This document shows, one piece after another, positions 7,256 to 15,158 of a stretch of DNA of 31,498 bases. Source of the stretch: Thermoplasmatota archaeon (GTDB lineage Archaea > Thermoplasmatota > Penumbrarchaeia > Penumbrarchaeales > Penumbrarchaeaceae). Both the position numbers and the translations under genes were made by a program. Under the pieces are notes generated by a model that worked only from the letters and a program-made list of their open reading frames with translations, did not search any database and was not told the DNA's origin. Position 1 is the first letter of the stretch. Each line of letters opens with the position of its first letter. The stretch is from assembly GCA_030595585.1 (NCBI GenBank), contig JAUVCY010000001.1:1-31498 (forward strand), read 5' to 3'.

Positions 7256-7420
7256 TCAGTGGTTCTTGGCCCAGGTGTAGTTCCTGAGCTTGGCCGTGTC
7301 TCCATATCCGCAGGAGGCGCACTTGCTCTTCCTGATATGATAGGCGTGCTTTCCGCATCTTCTGCATCTGAAGTGGGTCTGTTTCTGTTTCTTTCCCATG
7401 GATGGAGTGCCCTTTGACAT
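7256..7420 (-). CDS. rpl37e: 50S ribosomal protein L37e (eL37)
   Basis: The product (54 aa) starts MSKGTPSMGKKQKQTHFRC and contains two Cys pairs, CRRC and CASC, forming a zinc ribbon. It ends RNYTWAKNH, as in archaeal eL37. It binds 23S rRNA in the large subunit. A strong GGGAGGTG precedes the ATG at 7420. It directly follows the LSm gene (stop at 7433), and the eL37 ribosome site lies in the 12-base gap. This lsm-rpl37e pair is a known archaeal arrangement. The length and both zinc pairs are complete. Confidence 0.97.
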   Translation of the reverse strand: MSKGTPSMGKKQKQTHFRCRRCGKHAYHIRKSKCASCGYGDTAKLRNYTWAKNH

Positions 7421-7432
7421 CTTTGCACCTCC

Positions 7433-7651
7433 CTAAGGTGATATGTATACTACGTTGTCCCCGCGAACGATGGTGATATCTGCCTGGCTCACCACCTCGC
7501 CGTCCACAAGCTCCTCGGCTCCCTTCAGGACGAGGTTCATGTGGATATCAAAACCGTCCAGGGTTCCGCGGAACTCCCTGCCCGCCCTGAGTTCAACTAT
7601 TACCCTGTTCTGGAGGGAGTTGTTGAGCGCCTGAAGGGGTTTGATAGACAT
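7433..7651 (-). CDS. Archaeal LSm (Sm-like) RNA-binding protein
   Basis: The product (72 aa) is a single Sm fold. Sm1 is GREFRGTLDGFDIHMNLVL, with the RNA-contact Asp and Asn, and Sm2 is IVRGDNVVYISP. Such proteins assemble into heptameric rings that bind U-rich RNA and tRNA precursors. The start is ATG 7651 with GAGGAACTGAT before it. The longer frame to 7681 is excluded because the TATA box at 7687-7697 would start the mRNA near 7666. It heads a two-gene operon with eL37. Confidence 0.96.
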   Translation of the reverse strand: MSIKPLQALNNSLQNRVIVELRAGREFRGTLDGFDIHMNLVLKGAEELVDGEVVSQADITIVRGDNVVYISP

Positions 7652-7686
7652 ATCAGTTCCTCGATTGCAGCCATACATCACCCTTT

Positions 7687-7697
7687 GTTATTTAAGG
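7687..7697 (-). promoter_or_regulatory. TATA box of the LSm-eL37 operon
   Basis: CCTTAAATAAC on the minus strand implies transcription from about 7666 and a leader of about 15 nt. It lies between the stop of the protease gene (7713) and the LSm start, so the ribosomal operon has its own promoter. Confidence 0.55.
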
Positions 7698-7712
7698 ATT
7701 GTGCATATGCGT

Positions 7713-10700
7713 TCAATCGTCGAAGAGGTCGTCCGCAAGCTCGTCCAGGTCGTCTGAAAGCAGTGTGGGAACCTCCGCCATCGGAGGCGATACGACCACG
7801 ATCTCATCCTCCTCCTCCGAGTCGACACTTTCCTCAAGGTAGCCGCCTTGAGGGTCAGACGAAACTACCGTTTCGTCCAAATCTTCCCTATCCTGCATCT
7901 TGCGTGCGATGTCCCCCTCCACATCCGACGGTACGGGCGGGGCCACTATGGCCTCCTCCTCCTCCTCCTCCTCTTCGAACGTCTCGGTGGTGAGCGCCCT
8001 GGCCTCAAGCGGCCTGTTCGTTCCCACCTGCTCCACCATCTCCTTCTGGCGTTTTTCCTGTATCTTGATGAACGCCCCATACAGCACGATCATGACCATG
8101 ACCAGCACGATCATGATGAAGATGAACGAGTTCTGGTCGCTGTTGTCCCTCTCCTCCACAAGAAGCATGAACGAGCCGGCCGTGGTGGCCCCGTGTTCAT
8201 CCGTGACCCAGATATCAACCTTGTATTCCCCCGGCTTCGCATCGGACGGAACCTTGTAGAGGAAACTGGTGGAATTCGAGGTGAAGTTATATTTATCCCA
8301 TTCCATGTATATTGTGAATTCCACATCAAGGTCCACATCCCAGATGGAGAGTTCGATAAGCTCACTGGACCCCTGGGTGCAGTTCACCTGTGGGATCTCC
8401 TCGATGGTAGGGGGATCATTCGTCTGTGTCACCTCGAGCCTCATGATGTAGGTGGCGTTCAGCCCCTCGCTGTCATACGCCGTGAACGTGATCAGCGACT
8501 CACCCACGAGATCATCATCGGGTGAGATCGATATATTGAAACCTTTTTCGATATCCTCATGATCGCCGATCTTCAGGTCCATCATGTTGGACGTAAGGGT
8601 CAGCGATCCCGAATCGATGTCCCCCAGAATCACCGTGAAATTGGTGGTATGGTCCTCGCTCACCGTGAGGGTCTCGGGGCAGTAGAAGAACTCGGGTGGA
8701 TCGTTCACCGCCTCGACCCTGACCTGGATCGTACGCGTATCGAGGGAAGATCCATCCGATGCGGTAACGTTGAGCGCCCCGTTGCCGTTCCAGTTGGTAT
8801 GTGGTATTATCTCAAGTTCCATGCCCGTTATCACCGCATCGAAGCCCCCCTGTACGTCGCTGACCCAGGCTGTGATGGGAACCTCCGGGAAATTGTCATT
8901 GTCCCAGAGGTACGGCGAGAGGTCCAGTGTGCCGGTGTCCTGGGAGAGGGGCGTATCCTCCTTCAGAAGTTGATTGGGTATGGTGGTCCCTTTGAAGTAA
9001 AGGGGGTCATTGACCTGGACCCTCCTCTCGAGCACGTTGTCCGTAGTATCAGATTCGATCAGGACGTGTGAGGGCATATATGGGGGCGCCACCTCAGCCA
9101 TAATGATGCTGGAACCCGAGAGGATATATGAGGGGGGGAAGGTGAAGTTCAGGTCCAGGGTCTGGTTCACCCGAAGGATCGGGATCGGCCTGGGGAGGTC
9201 ATCCTTGGTCCTCATGTATCTCCCGTCCGGGGTGACCTCCAAGATGTTCAGGGTCACCACGAAATTGTAGAGGTCGACCGAGCCCGAGTTCCTGACCTTG
9301 AGATGGACGACGAGGTCCTTACCCTCACATGGGATGGCCGGGTTCAGGGTCATCTCCTGAAGGATCTCCACGTTCCTGTAGGAGACCACCTCGATCTCCT
9401 CGATCAGCGGGATGAACCTGGGATGGTCGATGGTGATGCTGAGGGGGTCCAGGCTTTCCCTGATCAGGATGTACTCGGCGACGCCCATATCATCCGTGGT
9501 CTTCCTGATGTAGAGCTCCGGGTCGGAGGGGTCTATCAACGTTATCAGTGCCCCCTCGACGGGAACGCCGGTGGCCTTGTCGTACACCTCCACCCTGAAT
9601 GTGTTGTTGTCCTGATCGTATGGGGTGGGGAGCGATGCTGAGAACGTCTTGGGCACGTCAAGCCAGATGGGCCCCTCCGGGTCTCCAAGGAGATTGTAGG
9701 CCAGGTTATCGATCCTGTGCATCCTGAACTCCTCGATCGTATAATCCCTCACGTCCCATATGTACTCCTCATACGCCGCCTTCTGCATGTAGAGAGCTTC
9801 CGCGGGATGCGATGTCACGTTGTATAACAGCTCGAAGTATTTCTGGGCCAACCACCAGTTGCCGTAGGAGCCCCCATCGATATACTCTCCCCTGTACGTG
9901 GTGGTCGTAGCGCCTATCAACCCTATCGCCCCTCCATTCGGGTTCCTCAGAAGCCTTTCCATATTGGTGTCGTCCTCCTCGGAGAAGTTGAGGGAATCAC
10001 AGTTGGAGATGTACACCAGGGGCACCCTTCTACCGTTCTCAATGGTCTCGGCCATCTCGTAATCGAAATAGTCTGCCTCGTCCAGCCAGTATGGGAGCGC
10101 CCCTCCACCCTCGCCCTTGTATTCCGTGCAGTTTCCATTGGAGTCGCCGTGACATGCGAGCAGGGCGGTGGAGAACCCCATCTCGAAGTAGGATTCGAAG
10201 GTGGTACTGTTCAGGGTATCGAAGAGCTGGGAGTATCCCCCGTACTGGAACTGCGGGTAATCGGCAAGGATGTACGAGGTCACGTGGTCCGGCAGCAGGG
10301 CATCCACCTTGGTGACGACCTCGTACCCGTTGTCCTTGTAGTCGTTGTATCCCTCATCCACCATCGTTGTATCCAGATTGTCCTTGATGTTGGGTCGATC
10401 CATCAGGGACCCCACGAGCAGCGCCGATCGCGCCCAGGACCCCACGGGGGGGTCGATCTCATAGCCGAGCTGTCTATCCACCATTATCGAGAGCTCCTCC
10501 ACGTTCGATGCGGGGAACCTGCCGACGTACACATCGGGGTTCCACTCGATCTCCCCCTCCTCACCGAACACCTCGTTCCTGCTGACATCGTCCCATGTCC
10601 CCTGCAGGTCAGCGTAGTAGTAATCGGTCAGAACGAAGTTCTTCTCGTTATCAACTGCGGGGTCGTAGGAGCCGTTGACGAAGGTGTTCCTCATGGGGAT

Positions 10701-11135
10701 GATCTCCCCGTCGCCCACGAGAAGGACCCATTTTAAGTTCATGTGATTCTTCCACATCGCCGTGATGAAGGATCTTATCTGCTCGGGTTCATCGCGTCCC
10801 CACGGCTCGTTCTCCGGTTCGAGGATCCCTTCAGGTCCGTTGAGGGGGATATAGGCGGCCTTCACGCCCTTGTTCGTCTTCCACTCGATGAGGGGGGCCA
10901 TGGTCTCGGCGAACTCCTGCGGGCCGATGGCAAGGTACTCAAGGCCGTTGATCAGGGGGACCTGATACTCCCCATCCCTTGAGGGGATATCCTCATTCAC
11001 CACGATCTCCGCCACCTCCTCCCCCATCGGGCGATCGCCCTGTGCCTGTACCGTACCTGTAAGCAAGGCTACGAGTAGAAGGGACGTTACGGCGCATATG
11101 GAAAGCACCCTGGATCTCGTTTCGGCCGAATGCAT
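7713..11135 (-). CDS. Membrane-anchored gingipain-like cysteine protease (peptidase C25)
   Basis: The product (1140 aa) begins with a signal peptide (core AVTSLLLVALLTG, cleavage near VQAQ). The C25 catalytic domain has LIEWKTNKGVKAAYI, WVLLVGDGEIIPM and PDVYVGRFPAS. The catalytic dyad is His329 in LLACHGDSNG and Cys379 in YISNCDS. A carboxypeptidase-regulatory-like domain follows (about 513-585, VPVEGALITLID), then CARDB- and cadherin-like domains (AVNDPPEFF, TQTNDPPTIEE). One membrane helix (about 1002-1024, FIFIMIVLVMVMIVLYGAF) leads to a 115-residue acidic cytoplasmic tail with a run of eight Glu and the end DDLDELADDLFDD. It should degrade extracellular protein while tethered to the cell. 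The start is ATG 11135 with AGAGG before it; the frame extends to 11183. The GAG-rich run (about 7951-7978) is a trinucleotide repeat prone to slippage. Confidence 0.88.
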   Translation of the reverse strand: MHSAETRSRVLSICAVTSLLLVALLTGTVQAQGDRPMGEEVAEIVVNEDIPSRDGEYQVPLINGLEYLAIGPQEFAETMAPLIEWKTNKGVKAAYIPLNGPEGILEPENEPWGRDEPEQIRSFITAMWKNHMNLKWVLLVGDGEIIPMRNTFVNGSYDPAVDNEKNFVLTDYYYADLQGTWDDVSRNEVFGEEGEIEWNPDVYVGRFPASNVEELSIMVDRQLGYEIDPPVGSWARSALLVGSLMDRPNIKDNLDTTMVDEGYNDYKDNGYEVVTKVDALLPDHVTSYILADYPQFQYGGYSQLFDTLNSTTFESYFEMGFSTALLACHGDSNGNCTEYKGEGGGALPYWLDEADYFDYEMAETIENGRRVPLVYISNCDSLNFSEEDDTNMERLLRNPNGGAIGLIGATTTTYRGEYIDGGSYGNWWLAQKYFELLYNVTSHPAEALYMQKAAYEEYIWDVRDYTIEEFRMHRIDNLAYNLLGDPEGPIWLDVPKTFSASLPTPYDQDNNTFRVEVYDKATGVPVEGALITLIDPSDPELYIRKTTDDMGVAEYILIRESLDPLSITIDHPRFIPLIEEIEVVSYRNVEILQEMTLNPAIPCEGKDLVVHLKVRNSGSVDLYNFVVTLNILEVTPDGRYMRTKDDLPRPIPILRVNQTLDLNFTFPPSYILSGSSIIMAEVAPPYMPSHVLIESDTTDNVLERRVQVNDPLYFKGTTIPNQLLKEDTPLSQDTGTLDLSPYLWDNDNFPEVPITAWVSDVQGGFDAVITGMELEIIPHTNWNGNGALNVTASDGSSLDTRTIQVRVEAVNDPPEFFYCPETLTVSEDHTTNFTVILGDIDSGSLTLTSNMMDLKIGDHEDIEKGFNISISPDDDLVGESLITFTAYDSEGLNATYIMRLEVTQTNDPPTIEEIPQVNCTQGSSELIELSIWDVDLDVEFTIYMEWDKYNFTSNSTSFLYKVPSDAKPGEYKVDIWVTDEHGATTAGSFMLLVEERDNSDQNSFIFIMIVLVMVMIVLYGAFIKIQEKRQKEMVEQVGTNRPLEARALTTETFEEEEEEEEAIVAPPVPSDVEGDIARKMQDREDLDETVVSSDPQGGYLEESVDSEEEDEIVVVSPPMAEVPTLLSDDLDELADDLFDD

Positions 11136-11240
11136 GATCTGCCTCTTGACCTGTATTGTACCGGATGTGCAATAGATAACCATTTTGGTTAATTGTGTAT
11201 AGGATCCATCTTCTGGCTCCGCTCAGGGCCGTGCATCAAG

Positions 11241-11248
11241 GTTAAATC
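11241..11248 (+). promoter_or_regulatory. TATA box of the MobA-like gene
   Basis: GTTAAATC implies a start near 11270 and a short leader with GAGG at 11281-11284 before the ATG at 11293. The divergent protease gene has no clear TATA; a 6-bp inverted repeat, TAACCA/TGGTTA, lies at 11177-11191. Confidence 0.4.
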
Positions 11249-11292
11249 GTCCACCGTTCATATGGTGCCCCGAGAGCATAGAGGATGAAGAG

Positions 11293-12528
11293 ATGGCCAA
11301 AGAGGTCTACGGAACGGTGGTCCTTGCGGGGACGGCCCGAATAGCAAGCCAGATCAGGAGGGGAAAACGCAGAGACCTCTATCACAGAATGAGAAGACCA
11401 CATCTTTGGAAGATGGATACGGAAGCTCTGGAGGCCAACCTCGCCTCCGTGATCAACAGGGATGACTACATCGTGGGCGAGAACAAATCACTGCTCTACC
11501 TGCACCCTTCCCTCACCTCCGTCAGAAATATAAATTTCCTGAAAAGGGTCCTGTACTTCGCGGGGAAGACGGGGGACCGCCTCTACAGAAGGAACAAGCG
11601 TGATCTGCTGCTGTTCCTCTCCCGGGAGGGCAGGTCCCCGATCTCCCTGGTGATACAGAATTTGCTTCTATCCGATCACATCGATCCGGACCACCTTGTC
11701 GTGGTGGGGCCCAGGAGACAGCTGAAACACGAGCTGGAGCGAAGCGGTTTGGCCGGGGTCAGGGTCCTGGAACAGGGCAGCACCCTCGGGAGGAACCTCA
11801 TCAAGGGAAGGGAGGCGTTGATCGACGGATCATACGATGGGGAACATATCCTTTTCATTGGAGGGGACGTGCCGCTCCTTACCCCGAAGGGCATATCCGA
11901 TTTCATAGAGCGAAGCGACGTGAAAGCCTTCGAGGGCGATATCATCTGGGGGATGGGGAGCAGGGAACAGCTGGGAGAATATATCGTCGAGCACGACGTG
12001 GAACATCTGGGCTCCGTAGGGCCGAACCATCCAAAGAAGGGAAATCTCAACAAGTTCGGCATACCGCTTATCGACGACAGGGGGGTCTTCGGAAAGGGTG
12101 GAATGAGGAGAGAGCTCATGATGGGCAACCTGTTCCTGTACCGTACCTCATCGGTCAACCCAAAGCTGGTCGACCGGTTCTATTCGCTTCGCAAGATGGG
12201 CGCGAACCCGCTGGCCTACCCCTGGTTGATGTGGCACTTCGGTGCCCCACTGCTCAGGGCGGTCAGGTGGAAGCTCACGATCTCGGAGGCGGAGAGGGCC
12301 TTCTCAAAGAACGCCGGGATCGACCTGAGGGTGGGGTATGCCCCACCGGAGATCACCCTGGACCTGGACTCATATTCCGATCTCAGGCGGTTGAGCGGAG
12401 TATACTTCTCGAGAGAGGGGATGGACATCAACCTGGAGATGAGCTTCAGAAAGTTCCTCAGGCAGAAACGAAGGGAAAGGGGCGGACCCCTGGGCATCAG
12501 CAGGAAAAAAGTAAAAGGAGATGGATGA
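11293..12528 (+). CDS. MobA-like nucleotidyltransferase (GT-A fold), substrate unknown
   Basis: The product (411 aa) shows the pattern of MobA-like NTP transferases. It opens with the nucleotide loop GTVVLAGTARIASQ, a variant of the usual LAGG-x-x-x-R. LVVVGPRRQLKHELERSGLAGVRV and QGSTLGRNLIKGREAL follow, then the metal-binding HILFIGGDVPLLTPKGI. The C-terminal part has a second acidic pair in ITLDLDSYSDLR and a basic tail. At 411 aa it is about twice the length of MobA (around 200 aa), with an insert between the first two motifs. It probably transfers a nucleotide to a small molecule or sugar phosphate. The altered LAGT loop makes molybdopterin an unlikely substrate. The stop overlaps the next gene by 8 bases. 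Confidence 0.75.
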   Translation: MAKEVYGTVVLAGTARIASQIRRGKRRDLYHRMRRPHLWKMDTEALEANLASVINRDDYIVGENKSLLYLHPSLTSVRNINFLKRVLYFAGKTGDRLYRRNKRDLLLFLSREGRSPISLVIQNLLLSDHIDPDHLVVVGPRRQLKHELERSGLAGVRVLEQGSTLGRNLIKGREALIDGSYDGEHILFIGGDVPLLTPKGISDFIERSDVKAFEGDIIWGMGSREQLGEYIVEHDVEHLGSVGPNHPKKGNLNKFGIPLIDDRGVFGKGGMRRELMMGNLFLYRTSSVNPKLVDRFYSLRKMGANPLAYPWLMWHFGAPLLRAVRWKLTISEAERAFSKNAGIDLRVGYAPPEITLDLDSYSDLRRLSGVYFSREGMDINLEMSFRKFLRQKRRERGGPLGISRKKVKGDG

Positions 12529-13906
12529 CCATTACCTGCTGATGAGCCCTTTCAGGTTGAGGGATCGGGATATGGGTGCACAGTTCTGTCAGCTGGAGCG
12601 GTCCCTGATATTCAATGAGGCAATGAGCCATACCGGTTTCGTTCACTACGTGGGAACCAATACGTTCAAGCTTTTGAAGTCCAAGTTCACGGAGGTCTAT
12701 GGGAGCTACGTTTACACCGTTCCACGCGACCTCCGCTCCTCGATAGATGAGGGCAGCTTCATATCGGTGGAGCCTGGACGTGTTTCCGAGAGGATCTCGG
12801 TGGATCGGGGCCGTTTCGTCAAGGGGAAGGAGGAGCCCAGGAAACTGCTGGTGGCCGAGGTGGAATCCGCGGCCCCTGCGGTGCTGGCCCTGCCCTCCCC
12901 CGAGCTTCCCAGGGACGAGTTCCTCGACAGGATATCGAGATCATGGAGATCTGCCCAGGAGGATATGCTGGACAAGGTGATGGCGCTTCTGATGGTGTCG
13001 GCCCCATCATCGCTGTACGGGGGCGGGGGCATCGGCTCGGAGGGGCTTGAGGTAACAAGGGACCTGTCCAAGGGGACGCCCCGTAACGTTGCAGATACCG
13101 TTCTTGCCCAGCTCCCCGCCGAGTTCCGGATAAGGTCCAGATCGCCATACTACTTCACCAAGGTGGATTCGCTCACCACCGTGAGGTCCATAGGGAGGAA
13201 CAGGTCCGATGAGGGGTGCTTCACGTTGGTCCATCCCCACCGTGTTACCGACGCGTGGACCAGGGAGAAGATACCCATCCAGCTTCCGTTCATCCTCAGG
13301 GAGGCCCAGTTCAGGGGCCGCCTTCCGGAGCTGGACCTGGACGTTCTGGATTTCCAGCTGACCGCGCTGTATACTCCTCCCCCGGCGGAGAACATGGTCG
13401 AGGAGATGATGGGCAGGGTGAAGAAGAGGGGAGAGTCCCTCATGTTCGACGCGGTCGGGCTGGGGCTGCCAGACCAGATGGCCTCCGTGAGGATCGCGTT
13501 ATCGCTGGCCAGGTTGAACGTTGGGAGGGTATTTCGCACGGGAAAATACGTGAGGCCCCTGGAGAACCCCCTGGACGAAGGAGAGCGGCTGTACTACGCT
13601 CTGATGGAGCAGGGAATGGAGGAGGTGGGGAGAAAGAAGGAGGAGGAGAGGTACGGGGGGATGAGGTCCCACCCCTGGAGGGAGAGGCTGAAGGACCTCG
13701 ACAGGAGGATATACTATCGACTGAGGATGTCTGCCGAGGAGACAGGTGTCGATCGGGTCCCCAGGGAGAGCATCATGCCTGATATCGAGAGAAGGACGAT
13801 AGACAAGGCGCTGGATCGGCTGAACCGGTACGGCTATATTCTGTTCATGAAAGGCGGCACGGAGATCAAGGTGGTGGTGGAATCCTCCCCCGAGGACCAC
13901 TCTTGA
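12521..13906 (+). CDS. Unknown protein with possible C-terminal winged helix, coupled to the MobA-like gene
   Basis: The product (461 aa) is not recognised. It has no membrane segment or signal peptide. Residues about 375-455 (RIYYRLRMSAEETGVDRVPRESIMPDIERRTIDKALDRLNRYGYI and onward) look like a winged-helix domain. The middle holds the Gly-rich SLYGGGGIGSEG and a helical stretch near MVEEMMGRVKKRGESLMFD. The start ATG 12521 overlaps the end of the MobA-like gene (ATGGATGA), so translation is coupled and the two probably act together. GGAG lies immediately before this ATG, closer than usual, so the next in-frame ATG at 12542 is an alternative. Codon use matches the neighbours. A DNA-linked role is only a guess from the winged helix. 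Confidence 0.7.
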   Translation: MDDHYLLMSPFRLRDRDMGAQFCQLERSLIFNEAMSHTGFVHYVGTNTFKLLKSKFTEVYGSYVYTVPRDLRSSIDEGSFISVEPGRVSERISVDRGRFVKGKEEPRKLLVAEVESAAPAVLALPSPELPRDEFLDRISRSWRSAQEDMLDKVMALLMVSAPSSLYGGGGIGSEGLEVTRDLSKGTPRNVADTVLAQLPAEFRIRSRSPYYFTKVDSLTTVRSIGRNRSDEGCFTLVHPHRVTDAWTREKIPIQLPFILREAQFRGRLPELDLDVLDFQLTALYTPPPAENMVEEMMGRVKKRGESLMFDAVGLGLPDQMASVRIALSLARLNVGRVFRTGKYVRPLENPLDEGERLYYALMEQGMEEVGRKKEEERYGGMRSHPWRERLKDLDRRIYYRLRMSAEETGVDRVPRESIMPDIERRTIDKALDRLNRYGYILFMKGGTEIKVVVESSPEDHS

Positions 13907-13929
13907 TCTGAGCCGATACCTCGGCGAAG
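13906..13929. repeat. 24-nt hairpin repeat, copy 1
   Basis: ATCTGAGC begins the unit and GCGAAG ends it. The stem GCCGA/TCGGC (13912-13916, 13921-13925) closes the loop TACC. Copy 2 differs at five positions, four of which are two compensating base-pair changes. Confidence 0.6.
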
Positions 13930-13933
13930 ATAA

Positions 13934-13953
13934 GACTATTCTCCGGAATAGTC
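13934..13953. terminator. Perfect 8-bp hairpin between convergent genes
   Basis: GACTATTC (13934-13941), loop TCCG, GAATAGTC (13946-13953). It lies between the two 24-nt repeats and between the stops of the 461-aa gene (+) and the ATP-grasp gene (-), so it may end transcription from both sides. No T-run follows, so the mechanism would not be a plain U-tract terminator. Confidence 0.45.
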
Positions 13954-13956
13954 GTC

Positions 13957-13980
13957 ATCTGAGCGAATACTTTCGCGAAG
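13957..13980. repeat. 24-nt hairpin repeat, copy 2
   Basis: The unit is like copy 1 but has stem GCGAA/TTCGC (13963-13967, 13972-13976) around the loop TACT. Compared with copy 1, pair C-G became G-C and pair G-C became A-T, and one loop base changed. Confidence 0.6.
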
Positions 13981-13998
13981 GTTGGATGAATCTACCGA

Positions 13999-15066
13999 TT
14001 ACTCCTCTTCGTCGTCTCCACCGCCAGCACCCCACCCGATCTTGTCCCAGTTCCTGGACAGTTCCGCCTTTATGCCGGGACCTATCGCCGATACCTCCAT
14101 CTTCTCCTTTCTGATCATCCTCTCGACGAAACGTATCCTCCGCCTCAACCCCGCCCTGTTGGCGTTCTGGATCTCCAGTCCCGGCCTCCTGTTCACCTCG
14201 ATGACCAGAACTCCTTTTTTATCGTCCACCGCCAGGTCCACGCCTGCAAAACCCATTCCCATGGCGTCCGAGGCGGCGGATGCCGTCTCCATGATCTCCT
14301 CCCACATGTTGAAGCCGAAGCCGACCAAGGAGCGCCCGGTCCCGGGATGCTTTCTGGAGCTTTTCCTGCCTATCGTTCCCGAGATTATACGCCCCTCCGA
14401 TATCGATATGCCTGCAGCGAAGGCGCCCTGATGGACATTTGCTTTGCCACCTGAACCCTTGGTGGGAAGCCTGGTCATCGCCATGATCGGGAATCCCTTG
14501 AAGATCACCACCCTGATGTCCAGAAGGCCCATCGTCGCCAGCTCCCTCAGCCTTCTGGAGAGGATGATCCTCTCCTCGATCATGGCGGTATCAGGGGTGC
14601 CTCCCAGATATCTGCCGTTGATTATCCTCATCGCATGGCGGACCAGATAGGGGGCGTCAACGCCCTTTCCCGATATGAGTATGAACTTCCTGGCAACGAT
14701 CCTCTGCACCACGAGGATCCCGGTGCCGCCGTGGCCCTGGCTGGGTTTGACGACGAACCCCTCTTTTCTGGTGGCCAGCCAATCCTGAAATGGTATCAGC
14801 TCCTCCTCGGAGGCCACCGTCATCAACGTCTCGGGGATCGGGATCCCCGCCTGGCCGAGTATCCCCTTCTGGTACAGCTTGTCCATGGACTCCATAAGGT
14901 CCTGGGGGTTGTACTTCTTCAGGTACCCCCTCCAGGTATCCTTTTCGAGTATGTCGCCCTTCCCGTAGAAAGAGACGGGAAGTCTCACGCTCCCCTCGCG
15001 CCTGAGCTCCCGCTGGACCTGCCTGAACCGGTAGGGCCTCCTTAGCAGACGCCTGAACCATCCCAT
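13999..15066 (-). CDS. RimK-type ATP-grasp ligase (alpha-L-glutamate ligase-like)
   Basis: The product (355 aa) has an ATP-grasp fold: GFVVKPSQGHGGTGILVV (ATP-binding lysine and loop), MIEERI, DIRVVIFKGFPIMAMTRLPT, then GFAGVDLAVD and VLVIEVNRRPGLEIQNAN. The last two supply the Mg-binding Asp, Glu and Asn. The family joins amino acids, often glutamate, to peptides, cofactors or proteins; the acceptor here is unknown. In bacteria its relatives sit beside a transglutaminase-like protein and a zinc retropepsin, neither of which is seen here. The start is ATG 15066 behind AAGGAGAAGG; the frame runs on to a TTG at 15090. Residues 1-20 are very Arg-rich. It follows AMP phosphorylase but has its own TATA box. 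Confidence 0.82.
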   Translation of the reverse strand: MGWFRRLLRRPYRFRQVQRELRREGSVRLPVSFYGKGDILEKDTWRGYLKKYNPQDLMESMDKLYQKGILGQAGIPIPETLMTVASEEELIPFQDWLATRKEGFVVKPSQGHGGTGILVVQRIVARKFILISGKGVDAPYLVRHAMRIINGRYLGGTPDTAMIEERIILSRRLRELATMGLLDIRVVIFKGFPIMAMTRLPTKGSGGKANVHQGAFAAGISISEGRIISGTIGRKSSRKHPGTGRSLVGFGFNMWEEIMETASAASDAMGMGFAGVDLAVDDKKGVLVIEVNRRPGLEIQNANRAGLRRRIRFVERMIRKEKMEVSAIGPGIKAELSRNWDKIGWGAGGGDDEEE

Positions 15067-15146
15067 CCGCCTTCTCCTTCGAAACCTCAAGTTTGACCAC
15101 CAACCATACGATCGCAGCCTGGATGACCTTGGATGGACCTACTCTC

Positions 15147-15158
15147 GTTTATATTATG
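15147..15158 (-). promoter_or_regulatory. TATA box of the ATP-grasp gene, overlapping the AMP phosphorylase stop
   Basis: CATAATATAAAC on the minus strand includes the TAA of the upstream gene. Transcription would start near 15126, about 60 bases before the ATG at 15066. This suggests the last gene of the row can be expressed on its own. Confidence 0.45.

Noticed and set aside
11177..11191. TAACCA/TGGTTA inverted repeat between protease and MobA-like genes
   Set aside because: Only 6 bp; may be an operator but too short to claim.
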